NCBI RefSeq assembly: GCF_002197845.1
Contig: NZ_NIDE01000005.1
Coordinates: 744,001-808,000 of the forward strand
DNA from: Fimbriiglobus ruber
GTDB lineage: Bacteria; Planctomycetota; Planctomycetia; Gemmatales; Gemmataceae
Direction of reading: 5' to 3'
Length of the DNA stretch: 64,000 nt
The translations under genes were made by a program, and so were the position numbers. Shown here in pieces: positions 7,921 through 20,000 of the stretch (the first letter of the stretch is position 1; each line of letters opens with the position of its first letter). The notes under the pieces were generated by a model. The model did not search any database. It saw only the letters and a list, made by a program, of their open reading frames with translations, and had not been told where the DNA came from.

Positions 7921-9126
7921 GTGATCTCCGCGACCCCGACCGGCAAAGTCGTTTTGAAGCCCAAGCGGGCCCTCCCGTTCTACGCCCGGCACCCGTGGGT
8001 GTTCGCCGGGGCGACCGAGCGGGTCGAGGGCACCCCGGCAGACGGGGACGTCGTCGACCTCGTCTCGTCCACCGGAAATTTCGTGGCCCGCGGGCTGTTC
8101 AACTCGCAGAGCAAGATTCGCGTCCGCCTGTACTCCTGGGACGAGGCCGTGCCGCTCGACCGGGCGTTCTTCAAGGAGCGGATCGCCCGCGCGATCGCCC
8201 TGCGGCACGACGTCCTCCACCTGAATCACGGCTCGGCGGCCGCGTACCGGGTCGTCTTCAGCGAGGCGGACGTCCTCTCGGGCATGGTCGTCGATCGTTA
8301 CGGCGACTACCTGACCGTCCAGTTCACGTCGCTCGCCATTGGGATGCGCCGCGAGATGATCGCGGAAATCCTCACCGAGTTGCTGAACCCCAAGGGCATT
8401 TACCTGCGGACCGAGAAAGGGATCGGCCAGCTCGAAGGGCTCGAACTGCACGACGGCCTGCTCGCGGGCGAGACCCCGCCGGCGGAGATCATGATCGAGG
8501 AGAACGGGCTGAAGTTCGCGGTGAATCTGGCGGAAGGGCAGAAGACCGGGTACTACCTTGACCAGCGCGACAACCGGGCGGTCGTCGGCCGGCTGGCCAC
8601 CGGCCGACGCGTCCTCGACGCCTTCTGCTACTCAGGCGGTTTCGGCGTGTACGCGGCCAAAGCGGGGGCGTCCGAGGTCGAGAGCGTGGATGCGTCCGAG
8701 GCCGCCCTCCGACTGGCCGACCGGAACGCCGTGGTGAACGGCCTGTCCCAGATCACGCTCACGCAGGCGGACGTGTTCAACTACCTGGGCAAGATGGCGA
8801 CCGAGGGGCGGACGTTCGACCTGGTGGTCCTCGACCCGCCTAAGTTCGCCCGCAACCGGGCGGCCATCCCGCAAGCGCTTCAGGGCTACCGCAAGCTGCA
8901 CCAGCACGCCATGAAACTGCTCGCCAAGGACGGCATACTGGCTTCGTGCTGCTGCACCGGATTGATTACCTCCGAAATGCTTGAAGACCTGATTTCCCAG
9001 GTGGCAGTCGACGCCCGCCGCGACCTGCAAATCCTCGAGCGCCGCGGCCCGGCGGCCGACCACCCGGTCGCCGCGGCGTGTCGCGAGTCGGGGTACTTGA
9101 AGTGCATCATCAGCCGGGTGTGGTAA
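7921..9126 (+). CDS. Class I rRNA methyltransferase (RlmI-type, PUA + Rossmann)
   Basis: A ~401-residue SAM-dependent methyltransferase. The N-terminal PUA domain reads VVLKPKRALPFYARHPWVFAGA. The catalytic domain contains GQKTGYYLDQRDNR, the SAM-binding motif VLDAFCYSGGFGVYAAKAGA, and motif IV DLVVLDPPKFA, followed by SCCCTGLI containing the catalytic cysteine region. Members such as RlmI methylate C5 of a 23S rRNA cytosine; the exact target here is inferred. The GTG at 7921 puts the PUA domain at the N terminus; earlier in-frame residues are low-complexity. Confidence 0.85.
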   Translation: MISATPTGKVVLKPKRALPFYARHPWVFAGATERVEGTPADGDVVDLVSSTGNFVARGLFNSQSKIRVRLYSWDEAVPLDRAFFKERIARAIALRHDVLHLNHGSAAAYRVVFSEADVLSGMVVDRYGDYLTVQFTSLAIGMRREMIAEILTELLNPKGIYLRTEKGIGQLEGLELHDGLLAGETPPAEIMIEENGLKFAVNLAEGQKTGYYLDQRDNRAVVGRLATGRRVLDAFCYSGGFGVYAAKAGASEVESVDASEAALRLADRNAVVNGLSQITLTQADVFNYLGKMATEGRTFDLVVLDPPKFARNRAAIPQALQGYRKLHQHAMKLLAKDGILASCCCTGLITSEMLEDLISQVAVDARRDLQILERRGPAADHPVAAACRESGYLKCIISRVW

Positions 9127-9783
9127 GCGACGAGACGTAATTCATGACCCACGACGAACGCGCCCTACTGACGGCCGTGGCCGCCGCGCCGGACGACGAC
9201 CTGCCCCGCCTCGTGTACGCGGACTGGCTGGAGGAACACGAGCGGACCGTCCGTGCGGAATTCATCCGCCTCCAGTGCGAGATCGCACGGCTGGAAGTCG
9301 GCCCCCGCACGATCGTGGACCAGAACGTTGCGCTGTGGAAGCGACAGCAGGAACTGCTGGACGGGCACCGGGAGGAACTGCTCGGGCCACTGGGTGGGCT
9401 GTCGATTCAACCGCGTGATGCGGAGTTCCGCCGCGGGTTCCTTTCTGAACTCACACTCCATGTCGAAAGGTTCTTGTTCCACGACGCGCGGGTTGCCGCG
9501 ATCCGCCCGCTCCCTCACGTTCGGATCACACACGCCGCGGCGCAATTAGCTTCATTTCTCAGTAGTCCTCATCTCGGATGTATCTCGGCGATCAAGGCTT
9601 ATGACGACGCACTAGAGAATTCGATCGGATTCCTGGCAGAACTCACCCTCGCTGACGTTGCCGGTGCCGCCCGGGACCTCACCCGGCTCACCGCCCTGGA
9701 CCTGGAGGGGTGCGGAATCGGCGACCTCGGCGCGGAGTGGTTGTTCGCTCCCGACTACTTCCCAGCTTTAAACAACCTGGACC

Positions 9784-11487
9784 TAGAGTGATCGGAAGTT
9801 GGGCTGGCATCCCGATATTTGTTCGGTTCTACTCGGGAAAAGTGTTTCGTCCCACCGGGCCGGAGGCCCTATGAGTACGGCGACCACCTTCCAGACCCCG
9901 CCCCGGATTCTGATCCCCAAGCTGGTACGATCCCGGGACGCCTGGAAAGCCAAGGCCACGGCCCGCAAAGCCGACCGCAAAGCCCTGGCGATCCGCGTCC
10001 GGGATCTCGAACGCTCGCGCGAGCACCACCGCCAGCGGGCCGACCAACTCGCCCAACAGGTCGCACAACTCGAGCAGCAGGTCGCACAACTCGGCCTCCG
10101 ACCGGGCGTGGCGGGCGATCCGTCGACCGCCCCCCTGGTGATCCCGGACGGCCCAAAAAAAGTACCGCCCCCCGGGGTGGGCATTTCCCCCTCGGCGTTG
10201 TCCACCTCGCCGTAACGCTCGTCCGCCAAGCCGGCCTGTCGTTCCGCGGGACGGCCGCCACCCTGGCCGTCGTGGCCGCCCTCGGGAACCCGACCCTCGC
10301 GGCCGAGCGGGTGCCGTGTGCGACGACCGTGCGGTCGTGGGTCCTCCGCCTCGGGTACGCCCAACTCACCCGCCCCCTGAGTCACGACCACCGGTGGGCG
10401 TGGCTCGTTGACCACACCATCCAGATCGGATCCCAGAAGTTGCTCGCCATTGTCGGCGTGGTCCTCGACCACGCCCCGTTCGGCGTCCGCCCCCTGGAGC
10501 GGGCGGATCTGCACCTGGTCGACTTGGTTCCGATGGACACCTCGAACCATGCGCGGGTCGACGCCGCGTTGCAGCGGGCGGTTGCCCGAACCGGTCCCCC
10601 GCGGCAGATCGTGTCCGACGGGGCGACCGATCTGTGCAAGGGAATCCAGGACTTCCGAGCCCGGCATCCGGACACCCTCGGGGTCCCGGATGTGGCCCAT
10701 CACGTGGCCAACTTGCTCAAGCACTACTGGGAGGCCGACCCCCAGTGGACGGCGTTCGTCGGCCGGATGACGGCGACGGCCGCCACCCTTCGCCAAACCC
10801 GGGCCGCCCATCTGGTGGCCCCGAAGCTGCGGGCCAAGGCCCGGTACATGAGTGTGGCCACGTTCGTCCGGTTCGGTCGCCTCGTGGCGGCCAAACTCCG
10901 GGCCGCAACGCCCGACCCGGAGGTCGTGACGCACTACGGGTGGGTGGCCGCGTATGCCGACGCGTTGACCGTGTGGCACGAGCAACACGCCCTCGTCCAG
11001 GCGACCCTCCGGATCGTGCGGGTCGAGGGGTTGTTCGCCCGCACCCCGACACTCGTGGACGACGAGTGGGCTCGCCTCACCCTCTCCGACCACCCGACCA
11101 CCGTCCGGTTGCGGAATCGGTTGCGGGCGTACGTCGACCGGTGGAGCCGGGCCGCCCACCCGGGTGAGCGGTTGATCGGGAGTACCGAGATCCTGGAATC
11201 GGCGTTCGGCCTCCAGAAGCGGTTGTCCCGGGATCAAGCCGCGAGCGGGTTCACCGGGTTGAGCTTGGGTGTGGGCGCGATGATCGGAACCGCGACCCCC
11301 GAGCAGACACTCGCGGACATGGATCGCGTGCCCGAGAAAGTCGTCCAGAACTGGACCCAGCGGATGTTCGGACCAACGGTCCAATGGTTGCGTCGCCAGT
11401 TTGCCCGGACCGACACTCCCCGGAACAAACCGTACCAAATCCAGGATGAACTCAAACAACCAACAACCCCAACTTCCGATCAGCCTA
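9784..11487 (+). mobile_element. 1.7-kb insertion sequence, unassigned DDE family
   Basis: Ends are imperfect inverted repeats sharing TGATCGGAAGTTGGG (left 9789-9803; right complement ending 11482), with outer TAGAG versus TAGGC. A 9-bp direct repeat, ACCTGGACC, flanks it at 9775-9783 and 11488-11496, and excision of the element restores the host reading frame. It carries one transposase expressed through a -1 frameshift. I could not place it in a named IS family. Confidence 0.88.
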
Positions 11488-11738
11488 ACCTGGACCTATC
11501 AAGTAACTTGATCACCGACGTTGGAATTACGACATTACTCGATTCGGGCATCCCATCGCGGCTCGAACGGCTCGTCCTCGGCTGGAACCCGATCGGCGAC
11601 GCCGGGGCGCAAGAACTCGCCGCCCGCCTCGGGCCGAATAACAAAATCACTTACATGAACGTCCGGTCGACGGACATCGGCCGCGTCGGTCAGAGCGCGC
11701 TACTCACGCAGTTCGGCAGCCGAGTGACGCTGTTTTGA
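9871..11738 (+). CDS. IS transposase made by -1 frameshifting
   Basis: The first frame starts at ATG 9871 with a good GGAGG site and encodes a ~95-residue basic, coiled-coil segment (RSRDAWKAKATARKADRK; LAQQVAQLEQQVAQL). At the A7 run the frame must slip back one base to join the long second frame, which has the DDE layout: WLVDHTIQIG (Asp), QIVSDGATDLCKGI (Asp), and GSTEILESAFG (Glu). The second frame has no stop within the element and runs through the right inverted repeat into the host gene, ending at 11738, so the last ~80 residues are host leucine-rich repeat. Confidence 0.8.
10155..10162 (+). other. -1 frameshift site A_AAA_AAA_G
   Basis: Seven adenines then G, in frame as CCA AAA AAA GTA. 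A one-base backward slip changes VPPPG to STAPRGG and joins the transposase halves. It matches the A-rich slippery pattern of many IS elements. Confidence 0.75.
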
Positions 11739-11977
11739 CAATGGCACAATAATTCGATTTGACCCGAACGGTTCCGGTCTTTCCGCAACCTTTGCCGGTT
11801 ATGGGGACGGTACAATACGCTCGCACGAGAACTGCTGCGGATCGGGCTTGATCCGCGGCGCCGTTTCGGAATGAATCAATCTGTTCGCTGAGGCGTCTGG
11901 GTGTATATCGAAAGTTGCGCCCCGGTGCCGTGCCGTTGCTCTCGCCCGGCCGCGCCGATCCACGAAGTGCTGTTATT

Positions 11978-13649
11978 ATGACGAACCGCGCAGGGACCAT
12001 CGACCCGTCCTCGCTGCCGGGTGCGATTCGCGTTCCCGTCGGGTGGTGGCGCGCGACCGGCGCCGGCCCGGCCGATGACCCGGCCGCCCTGCGCGCGGTG
12101 TTTAGCGCCCTCGCCTCACCCGTCGCCGTCGTGCGCACCCCGGCCGGGTATGCCGCGGCCACCGGCGGCACGTCCATTCTTGGCGGCTCGCCCCCCGGTC
12201 CGGACTTCCACCCGCTCGCCGCCTACCTCCCGCCGCTCACCCCGCCAGCCTCGGCGACGCCGCGTTCATCGACGCCCACGGGCTGAAGTACCCGTACATG
12301 TGCGGGGCGATGGCCAACGGGATCGGGTCGACGACCATCGTCGAGGAGATGAGCCACGCCGGCATGCTCGGGTCGTTCGGGGCGGCCGGCCTGTCGACCG
12401 AGCGAGTCGTGCAGGCCATCGACCGGCTCCAGGCCACGCTCGGCGACGCCCCGTACTGCTTCAACCTGATCCACAGCCCGAACGAACCGGCCCACGAGGC
12501 CGCCATCGCGGATCTCTACCTGCGCCGGAGCGTGCGGTTGGTCGAGGCGTCCGCGTATCTGGACCTGACCACGCCGATCGTGAAATATCGGGTGTCCGGG
12601 CTGACGCAGGGGCCGAACGGCCGTCCGGTCGGACTGAACCGGGTGATCGCGAAGGTCTCGCGGGTCGAGGTGGCGACCCGGTTCCTGTCGCCGCCGCCGA
12701 CCAAGATCGTGCAAGACCTGCTCGCCGCCGGGCAGATCACTCGCGAACAGGCGGCGTGGGCTGCCAGCGTCCCGATGTGCGACGACCTGATCGCCGAGGC
12801 CGATTCCGGCGGCCACACGGATAACCGCCCGGCCATCACACTGCTCCCGACTATCCTGGCCCTACGCGACCGGCTGCAGGCGCAGTTCCAGTTCCCGACC
12901 CCGGTGCGGGTCGGTGCGGCAGGCGGCATCGCGACCCCGGCGAGCGCGGCCGCGGCGTTCAGCATGGGAGCAGCGTTCGTCGTAACCGGCTCGGTCAACC
13001 AGGCCTGCGTCGAATCGGGCAGTTCGGACCCGGTCCGCCGGATGCTCGCCGACGCGGGCCAAGCCGACACCGCGATGGCCCCGCGGCTGACATGTTCGAG
13101 ATGGGCGTCAAGGTTCAGGTACTCAAACGCGGCACCATGTTCGCGATGCGGGCCCAGAAGTTGTTCGAGATTTATCGGCAATATGCTGCCTGGGAAGCGA
13201 TCCCGGCCGCCGATCGCGCCCAAATAGAGAAGAACCTCCTGCGGACCAGCTTTGACGACGTGTGGGTCCAGACGCGTGACTTCTTCCAGCGCCGCGACCC
13301 GACGCAGCTACCGCGAGCCGAGTCCGACCCGAAGCACAAAATGGCCCTCGTCTTTCGGTGGTATCTCGGGCTGTCGTCCCGGTGGGCAAACAGCGGCGAC
13401 CCGGCCCGGCAGCTCGACTACCAGGTCTGGTGCGGCCCGTCGATGGGTGCGTTTAACGAGTGGGCAAAGGGGAGTTGCCTGGAAAAGCCGGCCGGCCGTG
13501 GGGTTGTCGTGGTCGCGCTGAACTTGCTGTTCGGCGCCTGCGTCCACCTCCGCCGGTTGGCCCTGCGTCAGCAAGGCGTGACGCTGCCGGACGCGGCGTT
13601 CCCGCTGGCTCCGATGTCGCGGGGCGAGTTGGAGAAAAGGTTGGGGTGA
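11978..13649 (+). CDS. pfaD: PfaD, PUFA-synthase enoyl reductase (frame broken twice)
   Basis: An FMN-dependent enoyl reductase of the nitronate-monooxygenase/TIM-barrel type, which reduces enoyl-ACP intermediates in PUFA synthases. Seen: PVGWWRATG near the N terminus, KYPYMCGAMANGIGSTTIVEEM, APYCFNLIHSPNEPAHE, VEASAYLDLTTPIVKYR, PVRVGAAGGIATPASAAAAF, FVVTGSVNQACVESG, then MFEMGVKVQVLKRGTMFA, and SRWANSGDPARQLDYQVWCGPSMGAFNEW. The coding sequence crosses frames at the C run 12240-12243 and again at 13079-13082; adding one base at each gives a continuous ~555-residue protein. Both breaks occur at CCCCG, so sequence error is as likely as mutation. It is the first gene of the cluster, as in myxobacterial pfa loci. 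Confidence 0.85.
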
Positions 13650-13660
13650 GGGGAGCCCGC

Positions 13661-13986
13661 CCCCGGTGTCCCCGGGCTCCCGCCCTCGTTGTACCCCACA
13701 AGTCTGCAACGTCTTTCGTAACAAGATGTTGCGGACACGGCATTCGGAAGGCCCAAATCCGCTTCGCCGCTTGGAAAACGCTTGTTTTCCAGGCCATTCG
13801 GAAGGGGCATTTTCGCTGCTTCCGACTTATGGGGTACAACGAGGGCTCCCGCCCGGGTCTACGTTAGGCCGCCCCGGAGGGGCGGAAGATGCGGGCAGCG
13901 AGTTCACACGCTCTCACCCGAGGGCAATGGTTTTCCGCCCCCCCCGGGGCGGCCGGACGTAGACCCGGGCGGGAGCCCGGGGACAC
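13661..13986. repeat. Palindromic element with nested 157-bp element
   Basis: A copy of the 4233-4403 family filling the pfaD-pfaA spacer. Left arm about 13661-13685 plus 13843-13886, right arm about 13932-13986, with a spacer between. The left arm is split by the 157-bp element, which is bounded by GGGCTCCCGCCC on both sides. No gene is seen in 13650-14061. Confidence 0.88.
13686..13842. mobile_element. 157-bp MITE-like element, copy 1
   Basis: Ends are TCGTTGTACCCCACAAGTC and its inverse with one mismatch (19 bp). It is flanked by a 12-bp direct repeat GGGCTCCCGCCC at 13674-13685 and 13843-13854. An internal palindrome GGAAAACGCTTGTTTTCC is present. It has no credible coding region, so any transposase must act in trans. 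Confidence 0.85.
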
Positions 13987-14061
13987 CGGGGCGGGCTCCC
14001 CGCCTATCCCCGGAACTAGCAGACCCAGAGGCGGATCGACTTGCGGACCGAAGGAACCACG

Positions 14062-17000
14062 ATGAGCGGACACCCGGCCCCGCCGGAACCCGACACCGGC
14101 CCCCGTTCCGCGCTCCGCGCCCCGCGGTCGGCGGTCGCGATCGTCGGGATCGGCTGCCTGTTCCCCAAGGCGAACGGGACCGGCACGTACTGGGGGGCGA
14201 TCAAAAACGGGGTCGACTGCATCACCCCCGTCCCGCCGACGCACTGGAACCCGGACGACTACTTCGACCCGGACCCGAAGAAGCCGGACATGACCTACGC
14301 CCGCCGCGGCGGGTTCCTGTCTCCGGTCGACTTCAACCCGCTCGAATTCGGCATCGCACCGCGGGACATCGAGGCGACCGACACCTCGCAACTCCTCGGC
14401 CTCGTCGCGGCCAAGCACGCTTTGACGGACGCGGGCGTCGTCTTCACCGACTCGCCCGCGGGCGCCGGCAAAACCCCACCGCCGCCATCCCCAACCGGGA
14501 ACGTCCCCCGGCGCCGGCCCGTTGACCGGAACCGGGTCTCGGTCATTCTGGGCGTCACCGGGACGCTCGAACTGGTGATCCCCCTCGGCGCCCGCCTCGG
14601 CCACCCCAAGTGGCGCAAGGCGATGAAGGACGCCGGTGTCCCGGACGAGACCGCCGAGGACGCGATCAAGCGGATCGGCGAAGCCTACGTCCCCTGGCAG
14701 GAGAACAGCTTCCCCGGGTTGCTCGGGAACGTGGTCGCCGGGCGGATCGCGAGCCGCCTCGACCTCGGCGGCACCAACTGCGTGGTCGACGCCGCGTGCG
14801 CCAGCTCGCTGAGCGCCGTCCACCTCGCGGCCCTCGAACTGTCGACCGGGCGGTCGGACGTCGCCGTGACCGGCGGGGTCGACACGTTCAACGACATCTT
14901 CATGTACATGTGCTTCAGCAAGACCCCGGCCCTGTCGGCGAGCGGCGACGTCCGCCCGTTCGAGGCGACCGGGGACGGGACGATGATCGGCGAAGGCGTC
15001 GGGGTCGTCGTCCTCAAGCGGTTGTCGGACGCGGAGCGGGACGGGGACACGATCTACGCCGTCATCAAGGGCATCGGGACGTCGAGCGACGGCAAGGGGA
15101 CGGCCATCTACGCCCCGAGCGCGGCCGGGCAGAAGAAGGCGATCCGCACCGCGTACCAGCTCGCCGGGGTCGCCCCGGACACGATCGAACTGGTCGAGGC
15201 CCACGGCACCGGCACCCGGGTCGGCGACGCGACCGAGGCGTCCGCCCTGGTCGACGTGTACAACGACCTACCGACCGCGCCGGCCGGCGGCCCGAAGCCC
15301 CGCCCGTGGTGTGCCCTCGGGTCGGTCAAGTCGCAGATCGGGCACACGAAGGCCGCGGCCGGGGCCGCGAGCCTGATTAAAGCGGCCCTGGCCCTCTACT
15401 ACAAAGTCCTGCCCCCGACCCTCAAAGTCACCCGCCCGGTCGACCCGCTCGCGGTCCCGGACTCGCCGTTCTACGTGAACACCAAGGCCCGGCCGTGGCT
15501 CCCCCGGGCCGAACACCCGCGCCGGGCGGCCCTGTCCGCGTTCGGGTTCGGCGGCAGCAACTTCCACTGCGTCCTCGAAGAACACCGTTACGAGAAGCCG
15601 GCGGTCGACTGGGACGGGGCGGTCGAAATCCTCGCCCTGGGCGGCGCCACGGCCGCGGCCGTTAGTACGGCACTGGCGGCCGTCGGGACCGACTGGCCCG
15701 CGTTCGCCCGGGCCGCCGAGCAGTCTCGTGGCACCTTCGACCCGGCGGCACCGTGCCGGCTCGTCGTCGTCGCGCACCGCGACCTGACCGACCTTCCCAA
15801 GCTGGTCGCCGGCGCGACCGCCAAACTCGCCGCCGAGCCCGCCGCGGCCGCGTGGCAGACGCCGGACGGCGTGTACTACGGAACGGGCCCGTGCCCCGGT
15901 TCACTGGCCGTGCTGTTCCCCGGGCAGGGGTCGCAGTACACCGGCATGCTCCGTGATCTCGCGTGTACGTTCCCCGAACTGCTCGACGCTTTGGCGGCCG
16001 CGAACGATGAGGTCGCCGCCCAGCAGCGCGACGAGTCCGACGGCCGCCGGCTGACCGACCGGATTTACCCGCCGACCGCGTTCGACGCCGACGCCCCCCG
16101 ACGGCACGAGGAAGCCCTGCGGGCGACGGAGGCGGCCCAGCCGGCCATCGGCGCGGTCAGTTTCGGCGCGTGGCAGGTGCTGTCCCAGCGGTTCGGGCTC
16201 GGGGCAGACGCCTTTGCCGGGCACAGTTATGGCGAACTCCCGGCCCTCGCCGCCGCCGGGCGGATCGAGTCGTCCGAGCTTTTCGCCCTGTCTCGGCTCC
16301 GCGGCCGGCTGATGGCCCAGCAGCGGGTCGGCGACCCGGGCACCATGCTGGCCGTGTTCGCGCCGGCGGCCGAGATCGAAGCCGTCGTCCAATCCGGCGG
16401 GTTCACCGTCGTGGCGGCGAACCGGAACACGCCGACGCAAACGGTCCTGTCCGGGGCGACGCCCGAGATCGAGAAAGTTGAAGCGGCGCTCGCCGCGAAG
16501 GGCATCCGGGCCGTCCGCCTGCCGGTGGCGGCCGCCTTCCACAGCCCGCTGGTGGCCGACGCGGCCGTTCCGTTCCGCGCGGCCCTCGACGGGATCGCGT
16601 TCGCGCCGGGCATGAAACCGGTATACGCTAATACCACGGCTACCGTTTACCCGGACGACCCGGACGCGGCCCGCGAACTCCTCGGCCACCAGATCGCCAA
16701 CCCGGTCGCGTTCGTCGACGAGGTCCGGGCGATGTGCGCGGCCGGCGTGCGGACGTTCGTGGAAGTCGGGCCGGGGAGGGTGCTGACACAACTGGTGGCT
16801 GCGATCGCGTCCGACCCGGCCGCCGCGGTCCCCGGCGTGGAGGCCGCCGCCCTGGACGCCTCTTCGGGCAAGCGGCCCGGCCTGCTAGACTTGGGGCACC
16901 TCCTCGCCCGGCTCGCCGCCCGCGGCCACGCGGTCCGGTTGGCCGCGTGGGAAGAGGGGAGCCGGTGCCGGCCGCCGGCGCCGGCGAAGCCCGGATTGAC

Positions 17001-20000
17001 GATCCCGATTTGCGGCGCGAACTACGTGACCCCCCGCCCCACCCGCCCTCCGGTCGCCCCGGTACCACCGAACGACCATCGCCCATTGACTCCCGCTGGT
17101 GTACAGATGCCTGAGCCTGCCAAAGGACCGTCTCCTGCCGCCGACCAAGCCGGGGTCGCGCAGGCCCTCCAACTGACCCACCAGACGCTCGCCGCCCTCC
17201 AGCAGATGCAGGACCAGACGGCCCGCCTGCACCGGCAGTTCCTGGAGTCCCAGGAACAGGCCCAACGGACGCTGTTCCAGCTCGTCGCCCAGCAGCAGGC
17301 GCTCTTGTTCCCGGGCGGCACCGCACCCGCGCCCGTCGCGGCCCCAGTCCCGGCGGCCAACACCGCTCCCCCCGCCTGGACGCCTACCGTTCCCCCGACT
17401 CAGGCTCCGGCGGCAGAGCCCACGGTCCCTTCGGTTCCGCACGCGATCGCCCCGGTTCCGGCACCCGCGGCCGTGGTCGTGGACCCGGCCCCGGTCCACC
17501 CGCCCGCGGAGCAATCCCCCTCGGTGCCGGCCGCCCAGCCCGCTCTGGCCGCTGCCCCGGTTCCCCAGCCCACACTGCCCGTCGCCCAGATCAGTCCGGC
17601 TGTGGCTGCGCCGGCGCCCGTGACGGTCCCGCACCATCCCCCGAAGGGGACGAACGGCGTGGCGCCGAACGGTGCCGGCGCCAACGGGACGGTAACTCAC
17701 GACGTCGAGTCGATTCTTTTGAGCGTCGTCGCGGAAAAGACGGGCTACCCGGTCGAAATGCTCGACCCCGGGATGAGTCTCGACGCGGACCTTGGGGTGG
17801 ACTCGATCAAGCGGGTCGAGATCCTGTCCGCCATCCAGGAAAAGCTCCCGCACGCCCCGGCGGTCAAGCCCGAACACCTGGGCACCCTCCACACGCTTCA
17901 GGACATCATCCTCTTCCTCTCGGCCGGGATGGGGGCGGGCGTTACGGCACTCGCCCCGGTCCCAGCAGCGGCGACTTCCCTTGCCCAACCCGCCGGGCCG
18001 GCGGTCGCGTCACCCGCCCCGGTCGAAATGCTCGCCCCGGCGGCGACGATCCCCCTCGCCCAGCTCGTCCGGGAGACCCAGGAAGCGGTCGATTTCGCCG
18101 CCCCGCTCCCCACATCCTCCGGCGACTCCGTCCGGCTGATGAGTCCCGTCGAGTCCGGTGCGACATCACTCCCGAACACCGCCGAGATCGAAACCCTGCT
18201 GCTGAAAGTGGTCGCGGAAAAAACGGGCTACCCGGAAGGGATGCTCGATCCGGACATGGCTTTGGACACGGACCTCGGGGTGGATTCCATCAAGCGGGTC
18301 GAAATTCTGTCCGCCATTCAGGAAAAACTTCCGCACGCGCCGGTGGTCAAGCCCGAGCACCTGGGCACCCTGCACACGGTCCGCGACATCGCCGAGTTCC
18401 TTTCAGCCGGGTCGTTTCCGAACACGACCAAGATTAACGTCAAGGTGGTCCCGGCGCCGCGGCCGGAGGATTCGCTCCTGGCGGCCCCGTCGACCCAGCG
18501 GCTGGCCTCGAAGCCGGCCCGGGTGCTGCCCCCGGGCGGGCTCGAGCCCGGGCTGTCCGAGCTGCTCGCGCCGAAGACCGAGCCGCTGGGCCGGGTCGCG
18601 CCCCCGCCGCCCCCGCCGCCGCTGTCCGATCTCGCCCGCCGGCCCGCCCAGACCCCCACCACCCCGGTCCTGCCGGCCGGCCCGGTCGACACGTACCGGG
18701 CTCCCGTCGGGCCGATCAACCTGGACCGGGTCGACCGGAGCATCCTCCAGGCAGTCGACCTCGACCCCATTCCGGCCCGCCAGCGGCTCGCCCTCCCCGA
18801 GCGGGGCGAGGTGTGGGTGGTCGCCCCGGAAGACGCCCTGACGCGGGAGGTGGTCGTCCAGCTCACCGCCCAGCGGTTCGTCCCCAAGCTGTTCCCGTGG
18901 GTCGACCCGGACGCCGCGGCCCCGGCCGGCTCCCCGGTCGGGCTGGTCCTGATCGCCCCGGTCCGGACGGCCCCGAACGTCGCGATTAACAAGCTCGGGT
19001 TCCGGTGGCTGCAGGCCGCCGGGCCGAAGCTCCGGCACGCGGCCCGCCAGCCGAACGGCGCCGCGTTCGCGACTGTCGCTCGGCTCGACGGGACGTTCGG
19101 CCTGGGCGACCTCGCCCCCGGCACCGACCCCGTCCCCGGCGGGTTGGCCGGGCTGGTCAAGACGGCCCGGCACGAGTGGCCCGAGATCGGGTCGAAGGCG
19201 ATCGACTTGGCGGCCGGGTTCGCGGCCGAGAGCCCGGCCGCGTCCGCCGTCGCGGTCGTCGAAGAGATCCTCCTGGCCGGCCCGGTGGAAGTCGGGATCG
19301 GGCCGAACAACCGGTGTACCCTCGATCTCGCGCGGACGGTCCGCCGGGCCGCCCCGACCGCCGGCCCGGTCCTCGGCCCGAAGGACGTGGTCCTGGTCAC
19401 GGGCGGCGCCCGCGGGGTGACGGCCGAGGTCGCGGTGTCCCTGGCCGAGGTCTACCAGCCGACGATGATCCTCACGGGCCGGACGCCGGCCGCGACCGGC
19501 CCCGAGCCGGATGCCCTCAAGGGCGTCACGGACGAAGCCGCCCTGAAGAAGGCGATCGCCGACCACCTGGGAGCGGGCGCCACCCCGAAGGCGGTCGGGG
19601 ACATGTACGCCAAGGTGAACGCCCAGCGGGAGATCGCCAAGACGCTGGCCCGGATCGAGGCCGCCGGGGCCAAGGCCACGTACTTCTCGGTGAACGTCGC
19701 GAACGGCCGGCAGGTGGCCGACGTCCTCCACCAGGTCCAGGTCAAGTACGGCCCGGTGACGGCCCTCGTCCACGGGGCCGGGGTACTCGCCGACCGGCGG
19801 ATCGAGGACCTGACCGCGGACCAGTTCGACGCGGTCTACTCGACCAAGGTTGACGGCCTGCGGAACCTGCTCGACCTGCTCGGCAACCAGGATCTCAAGG
19901 CGGTCGTGCTGTTCAGTTCGACCACCGCCCGGTTCGGCCGGGTCGGCCAGCTCGCCTACGCGACCGCGAACGAGGTACTGAACAAGACGGCCCAGATCGA

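Larger units (their letters stand above)
9144..11738 (+). pseudogene. TIGR02996/leucine-rich-repeat gene split by an insertion sequence
   Basis: The 5' part (9144-9783) encodes the Gemmata-type N-terminal domain, TNDERALLTAV-like (here MTHDERALLTAV), then RLVYADWLEEH and RAEFIRLQ, followed by leucine-rich repeats ending LNNLDL. The 3' part (11488-11738) resumes SSNLITDVGITTLLDSG and GDAGAQELAARLG. Removing 9784-11487 plus one copy of the 9-bp target repeat restores one continuous reading frame. These proteins are abundant in Gemmataceae; their function is unknown, though LRRs suggest protein binding. The inserted element supplies a TGA at 9789. Confidence 0.85.

Noticed and set aside
9783-11459. 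558-residue minus-strand frame across the insertion sequence
   Set aside because: Low-complexity and antisense to a transposase with intact DDE motifs.
12240-13082. Programmed frameshifting in pfaD
   Set aside because: The sites are C runs without a recognised slippery heptamer or pseudoknot, and homologues have one frame; error or mutation is more likely.
13453-13839. MYPISRKQRKCPF-type peptide repeated at four loci
   Set aside because: It is the minus-strand reading of the 157-bp element; no start signal, and the element's length is not a multiple of three.
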